A DNA stretch of 44,111 bases. It comes from an uncultured Lachnospiraceae bacterium (GTDB lineage: Bacteria > Bacillota > Clostridia > Lachnospirales > Lachnospiraceae). The stretch covers positions 1-44,111 of the forward strand of contig CAJUOO010000022.1 in NCBI GenBank assembly GCA_910588535.1. Direction: 5' to 3'. Positions 1 to 7,605 of the stretch are shown in pieces. Within the stretch, counting starts at the first letter, position 1; the number at the start of each line of letters is the position of its first letter. Below the pieces are notes generated by a model. The model did not search any database. It worked only from the letters and a program-made list of their open reading frames with translations, and had not been told where the DNA came from. The position numbers and the translations under genes are program-made.

Positions 1-60
1 ATAAAACATATACGGCAGAAACCCATAACGTGAGTTTCAACTTATTTGTGTATCTCACCA

Positions 61-724
61 TCACAATTTCTCCTTGCAGTGCGAAAATCTTACAGAATTT
101 CCGTCTTCCAACACATAAAATTCTCTGCCATAACTGTCCGGATATGTAATATCTTCAAACAAGCGTTGTCCATCTAAGAAATCATCTTTTATATCCTGAT
201 AATGTGGTAAAATCATTAATTTTGTAATTCCCAATCCGAATAAAAATCTCTTATATTCTTTATCAAGGCTTTCACCCACCAACTCAGGCTGCGCGTATAC
301 AACCTCTGCACAGTTCATTGTTCCGGCGCTAATACCAATTATGGTTCTCTTAAAATGGCTAATATGTTCCCTTAAACGGATTTTTTCAAAAAATTTATTT
401 TGCGTTGGAACATGCCCGTCGGCAAGTATAAGTACATCATAACCAGAACTTTCATTCACAAGTTTTTCATTTCTATTATCACATATACACATTTGACTGA
501 TTGATAATCCGCTCATTGGGAACGATATGGTAAAAATTTTTATTATATTGTTATTTTTTTTCTTCATCGTCTGCATCTGCACTTATTATCAAAACTTTTG
601 AGTTATCTTTCCAGTGTTTTTGCAAACTGTCTAATAAACCGTTCTCTGTGCTTAACCGCGTGGGTATTCTTGCTCCATCCTTTTTGTATGAACCGCCTAT
701 ATTGCTCGTTAAACATGCAATCAT
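61..724 (-). pseudogene. pepE: Peptidase E (S51 family), frameshifted
   Basis: Peptidase E-type dipeptidases are serine enzymes with a class I glutamine-amidotransferase-like fold. The 3' part (582 down to 61) keeps the family core: GISAGTMNCAE with the nucleophile Ser, an LPHYQD block and EDITYPDSYGR. The missing N-terminus (MIACLTSNIGG..., ending ISADADDEEKK) can be read in another frame from an ATG at 724. That frame stops at a TAA straight after a run of eight A on the coding strand (plus 554-561). With seven A the two frames join into one protein of about 220 residues, the normal family length. It is therefore a one-base frameshift in a homopolymer. It could be a recent pseudogene, a slippage-controlled gene or a sequencing error. 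The downstream ORF alone starts inside the fold and should not be functional. Confidence 0.8.
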
Positions 725-810
725 TATATTTTCTTCCCATTAACTCACATTTTACAAATATAGTCTATTAATAAGATTTGCTATAGCGAAATCCGTATTA
801 CACAAACGCA

Positions 811-860
811 ATTTATGCATAGGGTATATTTCGCTCTGCGAGGCTTGCCCTCACATAAAT
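811..860. other. Hairpin 3' of doc
   Basis: Inverted repeat ATTTATG (811-817) / CATAAAT (854-860) with an inner AGGG/CCCT pairing. It lies just beyond the doc stop codon. There is no T-run on either side, so it is at best a weak terminator or an RNA-stabilising hairpin. The stretch 725-810 shows nothing else I can name. Confidence 0.3.
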
Positions 861-870
861 GCAAAAGGAC

Positions 871-1248
871 TTATTGTTGATGCTCAATAATCCATTGTAA
901 AATTTCCTTTTCACCAATATCACCGGATGCCAATGCAAGAATGACATCACTTAACTCCTTTTGGCTGTAAGACAATTCATATCCATTCAATGCAAGAAAA
1001 ACTAACATAACATGCGTACCAAGTCTTTTGTTTCCGTCCAGCATTGCATGATTTCTTACCAATCCAAAACAAAGCCGTGCCGCCTTTGCCTGAATGCTTG
1101 GATAAAGCTCTTTTCCGCCAAATGACTGAAACGGATTATTTAACGCCAAATCCAACATTCCTTCATCATGAATACCGTCACTTCCTCCGGTGGCTTTTAT
1201 TAAACTTGCATGAAGTTTCAGCACCTGCTCCTTGCTTAAAATAATCAT
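871..1248 (-). CDS. doc: Doc-type Fic-fold toxin
   Basis: This 125-residue protein has the length and layout of Doc toxins of the Phd-Doc addiction module. Residues 67-77 read HAMLDGNKRLG, a variant of the Doc motif HxFx(D/N)xNKR, with Met where Phe is usual. The catalytic His, the Asp-Gly-Asn-Lys-Arg loop and the helices around it are kept. Characterised Doc toxins inactivate EF-Tu by phosphorylation, and that activity is inferred here. The gene overlaps the upstream antitoxin gene by 4 bp (ATGA), so the two are translationally coupled. It sits beside a broken pepE and a mobile-element remnant, in keeping with an acquired patch. The toxin frame is intact. Confidence 0.85.
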   Translation of the reverse strand: MIILSKEQVLKLHASLIKATGGSDGIHDEGMLDLALNNPFQSFGGKELYPSIQAKAARLCFGLVRNHAMLDGNKRLGTHVMLVFLALNGYELSYSQKELSDVILALASGDIGEKEILQWIIEHQQ

Positions 1249-1487
1249 TTTGCAAGAACCTCATATGCTTCCCTATTCTGTTTTATTAATCGTTCAGATA
1301 TTGCAAATACATCTTCATTATCGGCAACTTTTTCCTTTTCCGCTTTACTGAAATCAATGACCAGATATCTGGGCATATTATTTTTCAGAATAACCACTGT
1401 TCCATGTTCGTCAACTAATTTGGCAACTTTTGAAAAATTTTGCTTTGCTTCTGTAATAGAAATCATTGTGTTAGTATCTATTGTCAT
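1245..1487 (-). CDS. phd: Phd/YefM-type antitoxin
   Basis: This 80-residue protein has the N-terminal DNA-binding pattern of the Phd/YefM family (ISITEAKQNFSKVAKLVDE, then a short strand with VVILKNNMPRYLVI). Its charged C-terminal tail would bind and neutralise the toxin. The start at 1487 is supported by a GAGGTG ribosome site 7 nt upstream. It is first in a two-gene operon with doc. Such antitoxins repress their own promoter, and the perfect palindrome between the -35 and -10 boxes just upstream is the obvious operator. Confidence 0.85.
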   Translation of the reverse strand: MTIDTNTMISITEAKQNFSKVAKLVDEHGTVVILKNNMPRYLVIDFSKAEKEKVADNEDVFAISERLIKQNREAYEVLAK

Positions 1488-1512
1488 TTATAAACACCTC
1501 GCTTTCAGTTAT

Positions 1513-1541
1513 AGTATATACAAATTCTAGCTAGAAAACAA
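1513..1541 (-). promoter_or_regulatory. phd-doc promoter with internal palindromic operator
   Basis: On the minus strand TTGTTT (1541-1536), 17 nt, TATACT (1518-1513). The 12-bp perfect palindrome TTCTAGCTAGAA (1525-1536) fills most of the spacer and touches the -35 box. That is a typical place for Phd autorepression. Confidence 0.6.
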
Positions 1542-1570
1542 CCTATTTCTCTTTTATGATTGTTAAATAA

Positions 1571-1674
1571 TTGAACCTTTCCCTTGTAAACTGCCCATAA
1601 GGGTAAACAAGGGAAAATACATAGCAATTCACTATGTAAGGCTTGAAAAGCCTTAAAAAATAAGGAAAGTTCAA
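1571..1674. repeat. Nested multi-hairpin (cloverleaf-like) sequence
   Basis: Three consecutive hairpins lie inside an outer stem. Hairpin 1 is TTTCCCTTGT (1578-1587) with ACAAGGGAAA (1607-1616). Hairpin 2 is TACATAG (1618-1624) with CTATGTA (1632-1638). Hairpin 3 is TAAGGCTT (1637-1644) with AAGCCTTA (1648-1655). The outer arms are TTGAACCTTTCC (1571-1582) and GGAAAGTTCAA (1664-1674). The outer stem and hairpin 1 compete for the same TTTCC, so two folds exclude each other. This resembles a regulatory leader or a mobile-element structure. No coding frame is obvious in 1542-1796. Confidence 0.5.
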
Positions 1675-1796
1675 GAAATTCATCTGCAAATTCCTATTTA
1701 TTTAATTGTTCAACGCTGTTATTTTACCACAACCGCACACACAATTCCATTAAATTTTATTTAATCTTCCTTTACCCTATTCTTTGCAATAATCAT

Positions 1797-2057
1797 CTAC
1801 CTTGCCCGTTCCCTCCGCTCTGTGCTGACCGCCCTCGGCTTTCGGTAGCTGACGTGTGATTTCGGAAAAGAATAGGTCTTTAATATTCCGTTCTGCCCTG
1901 TCAGTTTGTATGTGTCAGGATAATCGGCAACAAGTGTGTCAAGTTTCCGCATGACCGTCTTATCCCTTGTGTAGAGGGTGGCGGTCAGTTCCGCACACGT
2001 TTTTTCTGACAGGGCTTTTAATTTCTTTAATATGGCAAATGGTTTGTTACGCTTTAA
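1797..2057 (-). pseudogene. C-terminal remnant of a mobile-element-type ORF
   Basis: An 86-codon open stretch with no proper start runs from an in-frame stop at 2058-2060 to a TAG at 1797. Its translation contains LSEKTCAELTATLYTRDKT, LVADYPDTYKLTGQNG and YSFPKSHVSYRKPR. From memory it resembles small accessory proteins of Gram-positive conjugative elements, but I cannot name a family. The G+C-rich coding stretch (about 1797-2010) differs from the AT-rich flanks. The N-terminus is lost. The plus-strand ORF across the same bases is a shadow. Confidence 0.4.
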
Positions 2058-2128
2058 CTATTTTGAAATTCTTATTTCTCAAGGACTTTAAGAATCAAAA
2101 ATGGGTTATCAAATTGCAGGGATTTGTT

Positions 2129-2157
2129 ATACTAAATGTGTGGCAATATTTTGTCAA
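2129..2157 (-). promoter_or_regulatory. Consensus-like promoter facing the ORF remnant
   Basis: On the minus strand TTGACA (2157-2152), 17 nt, TAGTAT (2134-2129). It points away from the ABC permease into the degraded ORF, so it is probably the surviving promoter of the lost element gene. Confidence 0.4.
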
Positions 2158-2172
2158 CAGAAAAAATCCATT

Positions 2173-2880
2173 TCATCTCAAATCTCTTGTCTCTACCCTA
2201 TAAATTGAAAGCACTACAAATAATAATGATACAACAAGTAGCAGACAATAAAACACCGTGTTTCCTGCCAGAGTGAAATCCCCTATATTGCCTTGTGTCA
2301 GAAACATTAACACAACGGAAGAGATAATCGTTGCCTTTGATGACCGCATCTGCAAGCCAATATATAAAGAAACAAAACTAATGCTAACCATAACGGCAGA
2401 GCTAACAAGAAGACAAAGATAAAATTCTGTACTTTTTAAATTATAATCCAACAGAAAGACTGGCTGCATGTATTTGCTCCCTATCTGTATACTTAAGTAT
2501 AAAAACAGCTTAGTGAGAGCAAGGGCAATAAAGCTGAAGCTCCATGTAGCAAGCATTTGCGCAAACAGGATTTTCTGGCGCTTGATCGGATAGGAGAACA
2601 TCAGATTCATTGTCTTGTTTTTATAGGCGCTCACAATAAAAGAGGCAAACATGGCGCCGGAAAAACAAATATAAACCATATTGGACAAAAATTCGACCAA
2701 GGGACTGACAACATTATATCCGGGAGGAGCGTCCAACATTCCTGTATCGGAGTCCAAAGCCATGTCAAAAAAGGTCAGACCAAAAAGAAACAAACAGAGA
2801 AGGGCCGCTAGGATCAGAGCGCTTATAATATATTTTTTAACATTATTTTTCTTCCATTCAAGTTTTATTAGTTTTAACAT
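2173..2880 (-). CDS. ABC-2-type permease of an antimicrobial-peptide-type exporter
   Basis: This 235-residue membrane protein has about six hydrophobic segments: one near residues 18-38, one around SNMVYICFSGAMFASFIV, and a last one near FYCLLLVVSLLFVVLSIY. Its size and layout are those of BcrB/LanE/LanG-type permeases. The start codon overlaps the stop of the ATPase gene by one base (TAATG), so the two are translationally coupled and should form one transporter. With the upstream regulator and kinase it resembles the self-protection modules against bacitracin or lantibiotic-like peptides found in Clostridia. The substrate cannot be read from sequence. No clear terminator follows the stop. 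Confidence 0.75.
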   Translation of the reverse strand: MLKLIKLEWKKNNVKKYIISALILAALLCLFLFGLTFFDMALDSDTGMLDAPPGYNVVSPLVEFLSNMVYICFSGAMFASFIVSAYKNKTMNLMFSYPIKRQKILFAQMLATWSFSFIALALTKLFLYLSIQIGSKYMQPVFLLDYNLKSTEFYLCLLVSSAVMVSISFVSLYIGLQMRSSKATIISSVVLMFLTQGNIGDFTLAGNTVFYCLLLVVSLLFVVLSIYRVETRDLR

Positions 2881-3797
2881 TATCTCCCTGCCCCCTCTGT
2901 AATTTTAAGAAAATGGTCTTCCAGTGTCTCTGATTTCTTGATAATAGAATTTACCGGCTCGTCGTTCAGTGCAAGTATCTTTGCTATCTCATGGGTGGAG
3001 ATACTCAGCTCATAGATGCGAATAATATGCTCATCCATAATTTTAAAATGATTCAAATTCAACTTATCAGATAAAAGATACGCCGCTTTCTTGGTGTGCT
3101 CTACAGAAAGTTCAATATAGGCTGTGTTTATATCTGATAATTCTTTGATGGAGATCTCCTCCTTAAGTGTTCCATGGCTGAGCACTCCTATAGTGTCCGC
3201 GATTGACTCGATCTCTGAGAGAATATGGCTGGATATTATAATTGTTATCTCATGCTTTGTGCTAAGTGTATGAAAAAGATCACGAATCTGTTTCATACCG
3301 GCCGGATCTAGACCATTTGCGGGTTCATCAAGAATCAACAGCTCTGGTCTACACAAAACGGCACGGGCGATGCCAAGCCTCTGTTTCATGCCAAAAGAAT
3401 AGCTTTTCACTGGCTTATCTGCCGCTGCCATAAGATTAAGCATTGTGAGAACCTCCTCGACTGCGCCTTGTTTATAATAGCCCATGTATTCACAGTGAAG
3501 CTTAAGATTCTCTCGACCACTCATATGCTCGAAAAATATGGGAAATTCAATAATACTTCCCATGCGCTTAAGAACCTCATAAGAAGAGGGCGTCAATGTC
3601 TCTCCAAAGAGCTCAACACCACCGGAAGAGGGCTTCCACAGATTTGTGATTATTTTCATCAGAGTAGTTTTTCCAGCCCCATTTGGTCCTAATAGACCAT
3701 ATATTTCTCCCTTCTGCACATGAATGGAGACATCTGAGATCAGCTCTTTGCCGTCAATTGTTTTAGTTAAATGATTCGTCTGAAGTATATAGGACAT
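2880..3797 (-). CDS. ABC transporter ATPase, BcrA/LanF-like
   Basis: This 305-residue nucleotide-binding subunit has Walker A GPNGAGKT (residues 37-44), signature YSFGMKQR and Walker B with D-loop LLILDEPANGLDP. A C-terminal extension of about 90 residues is typical of the BcrA/LanF exporter branch. The start at 3797 (MSYILQTNHLTK) is chosen because AAAGGAG lies 8 nt upstream. The open frame extends to 3893 but has neither a ribosome site nor homology there. It energises the permease encoded next. The 213-bp gap back to the kinase gene suggests that its own promoter, possibly controlled by the adjacent response regulator, drives the pair. I found no convincing promoter in that gap. Confidence 0.85.
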   Translation of the reverse strand: MSYILQTNHLTKTIDGKELISDVSIHVQKGEIYGLLGPNGAGKTTLMKIITNLWKPSSGGVELFGETLTPSSYEVLKRMGSIIEFPIFFEHMSGRENLKLHCEYMGYYKQGAVEEVLTMLNLMAAADKPVKSYSFGMKQRLGIARAVLCRPELLILDEPANGLDPAGMKQIRDLFHTLSTKHEITIIISSHILSEIESIADTIGVLSHGTLKEEISIKELSDINTAYIELSVEHTKKAAYLLSDKLNLNHFKIMDEHIIRIYELSISTHEIAKILALNDEPVNSIIKKSETLEDHFLKITEGAGR

Positions 3798-4010
3798 CGT
3801 AATTTCTCCTTTCTTACAATCAAAGCGGTTATTCTTGCCCCGCCTCGTTACTTGCACATTCCTCATAGCTGCTTGACAGCGTTTCAATGGCACTTGAAAC
3901 AGATAAGTCTCCAGCCATCTTATATCTCTATAATAGAAATCTTGGAGAGCTCTCTTTATGAAGCTAAGACTATTGTAACAAAGTGAATTTTCAAAACTCT
4001 TGACGGATTC

Positions 4011-4961
4011 TTACGAATTTCTTTCGCCGACAATGGGAAGTGTCAGAGTGAAGGTAGTCTGTATCTGTGGCTCACTGACAACAGAAACATTCCCTCCCAA
4101 CGCCTGAGCCAGACTTTTTGCAATAGTGAGACCCAAACCATTCCCCTGAATACTACGACTGCGAGAATCCTCCATCGTATATAAACGTTCAAAGATATGT
4201 GATATAGCTTCTTTCTCAATTCCTTTTCCTCTATCTGTAATATCAACCACAGCCATACCATCCATATCTTTTCTTAAAAAAATCCCCAGATACTGCCCTG
4301 CGGCACCATAGCGCACGGCATTAGAAATCAAATTATATAAAATTCGAAATATCGCCCGCTCATCCCCTTCCACAAGAATACTGTTCTCAGGAATATTGAT
4401 CTCAACCTCAAAACTTTGTTGTCTTAAAATATCGTAAAAATCCAGTATAGCTCTGCGGCACAATTCATTTAAGCGGATCTGTTTCATATCTAGCTTCATA
4501 TCGCCTGCCTCCAGCTTGGCAAGAGAAAAAAACTCATTGATAAGATCCATCACCTGTCTTGCCTTTGCCTCGATTTTTTTTAAAATCTCATCCTCTGGAT
4601 TTTTTATGCGAAGCATTTCCAGATAGCCCAGAATCACTGTGAGAGGTGTCTTGATGTCATGAGAAATATTTGAGAGCATCCGCTTTGACGCTGACTCTGT
4701 CTCCTTAAAATCAGTCTTTCGCTTAAGCCTGTCAACAAGTAACTGATTTACAGAGGAGATAAGCTCCTGCAAAGCTTTCTGATCAGTAAAAACCTTAATA
4801 AGCTCCGCACTGTCCTCTGATAAAATAGAGGAGAGCTTATCGCTTATCTGTATAAGTTTTTCTTCCAGCGTCTTCTTGAGAATCAATCTTTGGTACACAA
4901 TAATAGATAATAAGATAAGAATAAAAATAGATAAAAACAGTATAATCATCTGGTCATTCAT
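4011..4961 (-). CDS. Sensor histidine kinase with a single membrane segment
   Basis: This 316-residue kinase has one N-terminal membrane helix (about residues 6-24) and no room for an extracellular sensor domain. A linker follows, then the H box SNISHDIKTPLT (His101), the N box LYNLISNAVRYG, and G boxes DRGKGIE and GNGLGLTIAKSL. Kinases of this reduced build usually control peptide-resistance exporters, sometimes sensing through the transporter. It overlaps the response regulator gene by 4 bp (ATGA). The partner is therefore the 4958-5650 product and the likely target is the ABC pair downstream. Confidence 0.88.
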   Translation of the reverse strand: MNDQMIILFLSIFILILLSIIVYQRLILKKTLEEKLIQISDKLSSILSEDSAELIKVFTDQKALQELISSVNQLLVDRLKRKTDFKETESASKRMLSNISHDIKTPLTVILGYLEMLRIKNPEDEILKKIEAKARQVMDLINEFFSLAKLEAGDMKLDMKQIRLNELCRRAILDFYDILRQQSFEVEINIPENSILVEGDERAIFRILYNLISNAVRYGAAGQYLGIFLRKDMDGMAVVDITDRGKGIEKEAISHIFERLYTMEDSRSRSIQGNGLGLTIAKSLAQALGGNVSVVSEPQIQTTFTLTLPIVGERNS

Positions 4962-5650
4962 TTCATATCCCCCAACTTATAACCAATGCCCCAGACCGTT
5001 AAGATATAGAGTGGATTGCGGGGATCTTCCTCAATTTTACTGCGCAGTCTGCTTATATGGACATTGACAGCATTTTCATCACCAAGATATGCATCCTTCC
5101 AAACCAAAGAATAAAGCTGTTCCTTGGTATATACTTTATTTGGATGTTGCATAAATAACTTTAATATCTCAAACTCCTTTATCGTCAACTCAATCGGTTT
5201 GTCATTCTTTGTCAAAGTATAAGTATCAAGATTCATAACTAAAGCACCTTTGACTAGCAGTGCCTTCGGCTCCGGCTGTATAACTGCATATTGTGTATTT
5301 CTGCGGATATTTGCCTTAATTCTAGCCAATACCTCCGTGACAGAAAATGGTTTTGTAATATAGTCATCCGCACCCAGACCAAGCCCCAGAGCCTTATCAG
5401 AATCTGTATCCTTTGCAGACAAAATAATGATTGGCACTGTGCTGCTCTCGCGAATTTTTCTCATAACATCCATTCCGCTGATCTTTGGTATCATCAAATC
5501 AAGCAAAACCAGACTATATTCACTCTCATAAAATTTACGGCACGCCGTCTCTCCATCTGGAGCGGTGACAATCTCAAAATTTTCTATTGTCAAAAAGCTC
5601 TTTAACATAGCACTGATCTCTGGATCATCCTCTATAAGTAAAATTTTCAT
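4958..5650 (-). CDS. OmpR-family response regulator
   Basis: A 230-residue two-domain regulator. The receiver domain has the acidic pocket IEDDP (Asp8, Asp9), phospho-acceptor Asp51 in LVLLDLMIPK and the conserved Lys in DYITKPFS. The C-terminal winged helix has LTIKEFEILKLF and AVNVHISRLRSKIEE. GAAGGGAG upstream supports the ATG at 5650. It is first gene of an operon with the kinase and probably activates the downstream ABC transporter in response to cell-envelope-active peptides. The target is inferred from gene order. Confidence 0.9.
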   Translation of the reverse strand: MKILLIEDDPEISAMLKSFLTIENFEIVTAPDGETACRKFYESEYSLVLLDLMIPKISGMDVMRKIRESSTVPIIILSAKDTDSDKALGLGLGADDYITKPFSVTEVLARIKANIRRNTQYAVIQPEPKALLVKGALVMNLDTYTLTKNDKPIELTIKEFEILKLFMQHPNKVYTKEQLYSLVWKDAYLGDENAVNVHISRLRSKIEEDPRNPLYILTVWGIGYKLGDMK

Positions 5651-5747
5651 AGCTTCTATATAAGCACTCCCTTCTCTGGCAAAATAACTTCACTGGCTGG
5701 TTCTATAAGAAAACTCACCCTAAAAGAAGTTACGCTATCTTCCCAAT

Positions 5748-5776
5748 ATCATAGCAAATTTCTGAAAAAAAGACAA
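5748..5776 (-). promoter_or_regulatory. Promoter of the response regulator-kinase operon
   Basis: On the minus strand TTGTCT (5776-5771), 17 nt, TATGAT (5753-5748), about 100 nt upstream of the regulator start. Confidence 0.55.
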
Positions 5777-5857
5777 TGTTTTGACCAATCTCAACATCCT
5801 ACCTTATCAAAATCCTATATAACACCATATTCTTTCTTTTACACGAATTTGTGCAAT

Positions 5858-5887
5858 CGAGTAGGGGGAATATTTATCCCCCTACTG
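5858..5887. repeat. Strong intergenic hairpin
   Basis: The arms GTAGGGGGA (5861-5869) and TCCCCCTAC (5877-5885) form a near-perfect stem with a short A/T loop. There is no T-run after it on either strand. A related hairpin, CGAGTAGGG..., lies at 38746-38773. Confidence 0.5.
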
Positions 5888-5950
5888 TACTTGTCGCGCG
5901 GGACACATGCCACTCTCGTCGCTCATTTTCTTACGCACTTCTGCGCATAA

Positions 5951-5987
5951 AAATAAGCAGAAGAAAAATATTCCTCTGCTTATTTTT
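5951..5987 (-). terminator. Intrinsic terminator after uxuB
   Basis: On the minus strand AATAAGCAGAGGAA folds with TTCTTCTGCTTATT and is followed by a T-rich tail. It starts a few bases past the uxuB stop. The plus strand also ends in TTATTTTTTAT, so it may work both ways. Confidence 0.7.
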
Positions 5988-5991
5988 TATA

Positions 5992-7605
5992 TTAATCTAC
6001 ATATTTTTCTAATGTTCTTTGTACAGCACCAGTGCCAGCAATTAGCTCCGTAAAGTATTCACATACCTTCTCAGCCAAACCTACCTGATACAGATTTATT
6101 CCAAAAATAGCTTCCTTTTCAAGCAGCGGTCCTAACTTGCTCGAAACATCGCAATCCGTGCCAAGCTTGATGTCCGCTATATATGGACACACACTGTCAA
6201 GCATCGGATCAGGACTTAATGAAAACGCATTTCCACAATCATCCACTGCCATAAGATAACGGAGCCAACCAGCAAAGACAAGTGGAATCATCTTTAGATC
6301 GGCTGTATCCAACTTCTCTGATGCCTGATATGCCTTAATTGTCTCCCCAAATCGTATGGCAAGCTTCTGAGAAGTATCCGTGGCAATTCTCTGTGGGGTA
6401 TCTGGCATAAATGGATTGGGGATACGAATTTGTAACACAGTGTCGATAAATTCTCTTGGCTTTATTACTCCCGGATCAACCACCACAGGAAGCCCTTCTA
6501 CATAACCAATTCTCTCAACCAGCTTCCTCAATGTGTCGTTCTTCATCTCTTCCGATATTTTCTGATAGCCAAGTAGACAGCCGAAGATAGCAAGAGCTGT
6601 GTGAAGCGGATTTAAGCAAGTGCAAACCTTCATTTTCTCAACCTTATCGACGGTCTCGCGATCTGTAAACATCACGCCTGCCTGCTCCAACGATGGGCGT
6701 CCATTTGGAAAAGCATCCTCGATCACAAGATATTCACATTCCTCTGCATTGACAAATGGTGCAACATACGTATTTTTTGAAGTAACGATAGGTTCTACTT
6801 CTTCAAGCTGTGCATTTTTAAGAAGCTCTTCTATAGAAGCATCTGGACGAGGTGTGATCTTGTCTATCATGGTCCATGGAAAAGACACTTTTTCTTTGCT
6901 TTCTACATAGGAAAGAAAACCCGGCTCCACTTTCTGATTCTTTATCCACTGCTCTGCAAAAGTATGAATAGATGCAAATAACTTATCTCCATTATGAGAA
7001 CAGTTGTCCATGCTAACCATAGCAATCGGCTTTTCTCCATCTTTATAGCGGGCATATAGAAGAGATGCCACCTTCCCTATATAACTAGAAGGTTGTTCGG
7101 GTCCTGCCAGAAAATCTGCCTTCACATCTGAGAGAAACTCTCCCTTCCCATTCACAAGACTATAGCCCTTCTCTGTTATAGTAAAAGAAACCATCTGTAG
7201 AGAGTCCTTGCAAATAATATCCGATAAGCGCTGATATTCCTTCTTATTCTCTGCATCTAAAATACAAGATTCAACAATACTTCCAATTACTGTTTTTTCT
7301 GTTGTTCCATCTGCTTTCAACGTCACAAGAACAGAATACTCATCATGAGGGCGGTTCATTTTCTCAATTATCTCATAATCATAGCCTTCCGCCACTATCA
7401 ATCCTCGATCTAATTTACCCGAATCCAACAATTTTTGCACTATATTTGCCTGAAAAGCACGAAAAATATTCCCTGCGCCAAAATGAAGCCAGATAGGATT
7501 TTCTTTTGTGGCTGCTACCACTTCCTCCCTGTCAAACGCTGGAAGCTGAAAGCCTGCCGCTTCCCACTGTGCTCTCTCCTTTAAGCCCTCTTTATTTAAT
7601 CTCAA
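5992..7605 (-). CDS. uxuB: D-fructuronate reductase (mannonate oxidoreductase)
   Basis: A 537-residue polyol-specific long-chain dehydrogenase of the mannitol dehydrogenase family. It interconverts D-fructuronate and D-mannonate with NAD(H) in glucuronate breakdown. The N-terminal Rossmann region has IWLHFGAGNIFRAF. The C-terminal domain carries KVCTCLNPLHTALA, holding the conserved active-site Asn and His. The start is a TTG at 7605 that overlaps the uxuA stop (TTGA). A strong GGAGGTG lies 8 nt upstream, which decides this unusual start. It forms a two-gene operon with uxuA and ends at a clear terminator. UxuB rather than UxaB or mannitol dehydrogenase is chosen because of the uxuA neighbour. 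Confidence 0.88.
   Translation of the reverse strand: MRLNKEGLKERAQWEAAGFQLPAFDREEVVAATKENPIWLHFGAGNIFRAFQANIVQKLLDSGKLDRGLIVAEGYDYEIIEKMNRPHDEYSVLVTLKADGTTEKTVIGSIVESCILDAENKKEYQRLSDIICKDSLQMVSFTITEKGYSLVNGKGEFLSDVKADFLAGPEQPSSYIGKVASLLYARYKDGEKPIAMVSMDNCSHNGDKLFASIHTFAEQWIKNQKVEPGFLSYVESKEKVSFPWTMIDKITPRPDASIEELLKNAQLEEVEPIVTSKNTYVAPFVNAEECEYLVIEDAFPNGRPSLEQAGVMFTDRETVDKVEKMKVCTCLNPLHTALAIFGCLLGYQKISEEMKNDTLRKLVERIGYVEGLPVVVDPGVIKPREFIDTVLQIRIPNPFMPDTPQRIATDTSQKLAIRFGETIKAYQASEKLDTADLKMIPLVFAGWLRYLMAVDDCGNAFSLSPDPMLDSVCPYIADIKLGTDCDVSSKLGPLLEKEAIFGINLYQVGLAEKVCEYFTELIAGTGAVQRTLEKYVD

Noticed and set aside
1967..2203. Plus-strand 78-aa ORF
   Set aside because: It is antisense to the coding-like remnant and the permease end, with no recognisable protein features.
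3798..3893. Upstream extension of the ABC ATPase gene
   Set aside because: An AAAGGAG site 8 nt before ATG 3797 and family alignment place the start there. The extra 32 codons look non-coding.
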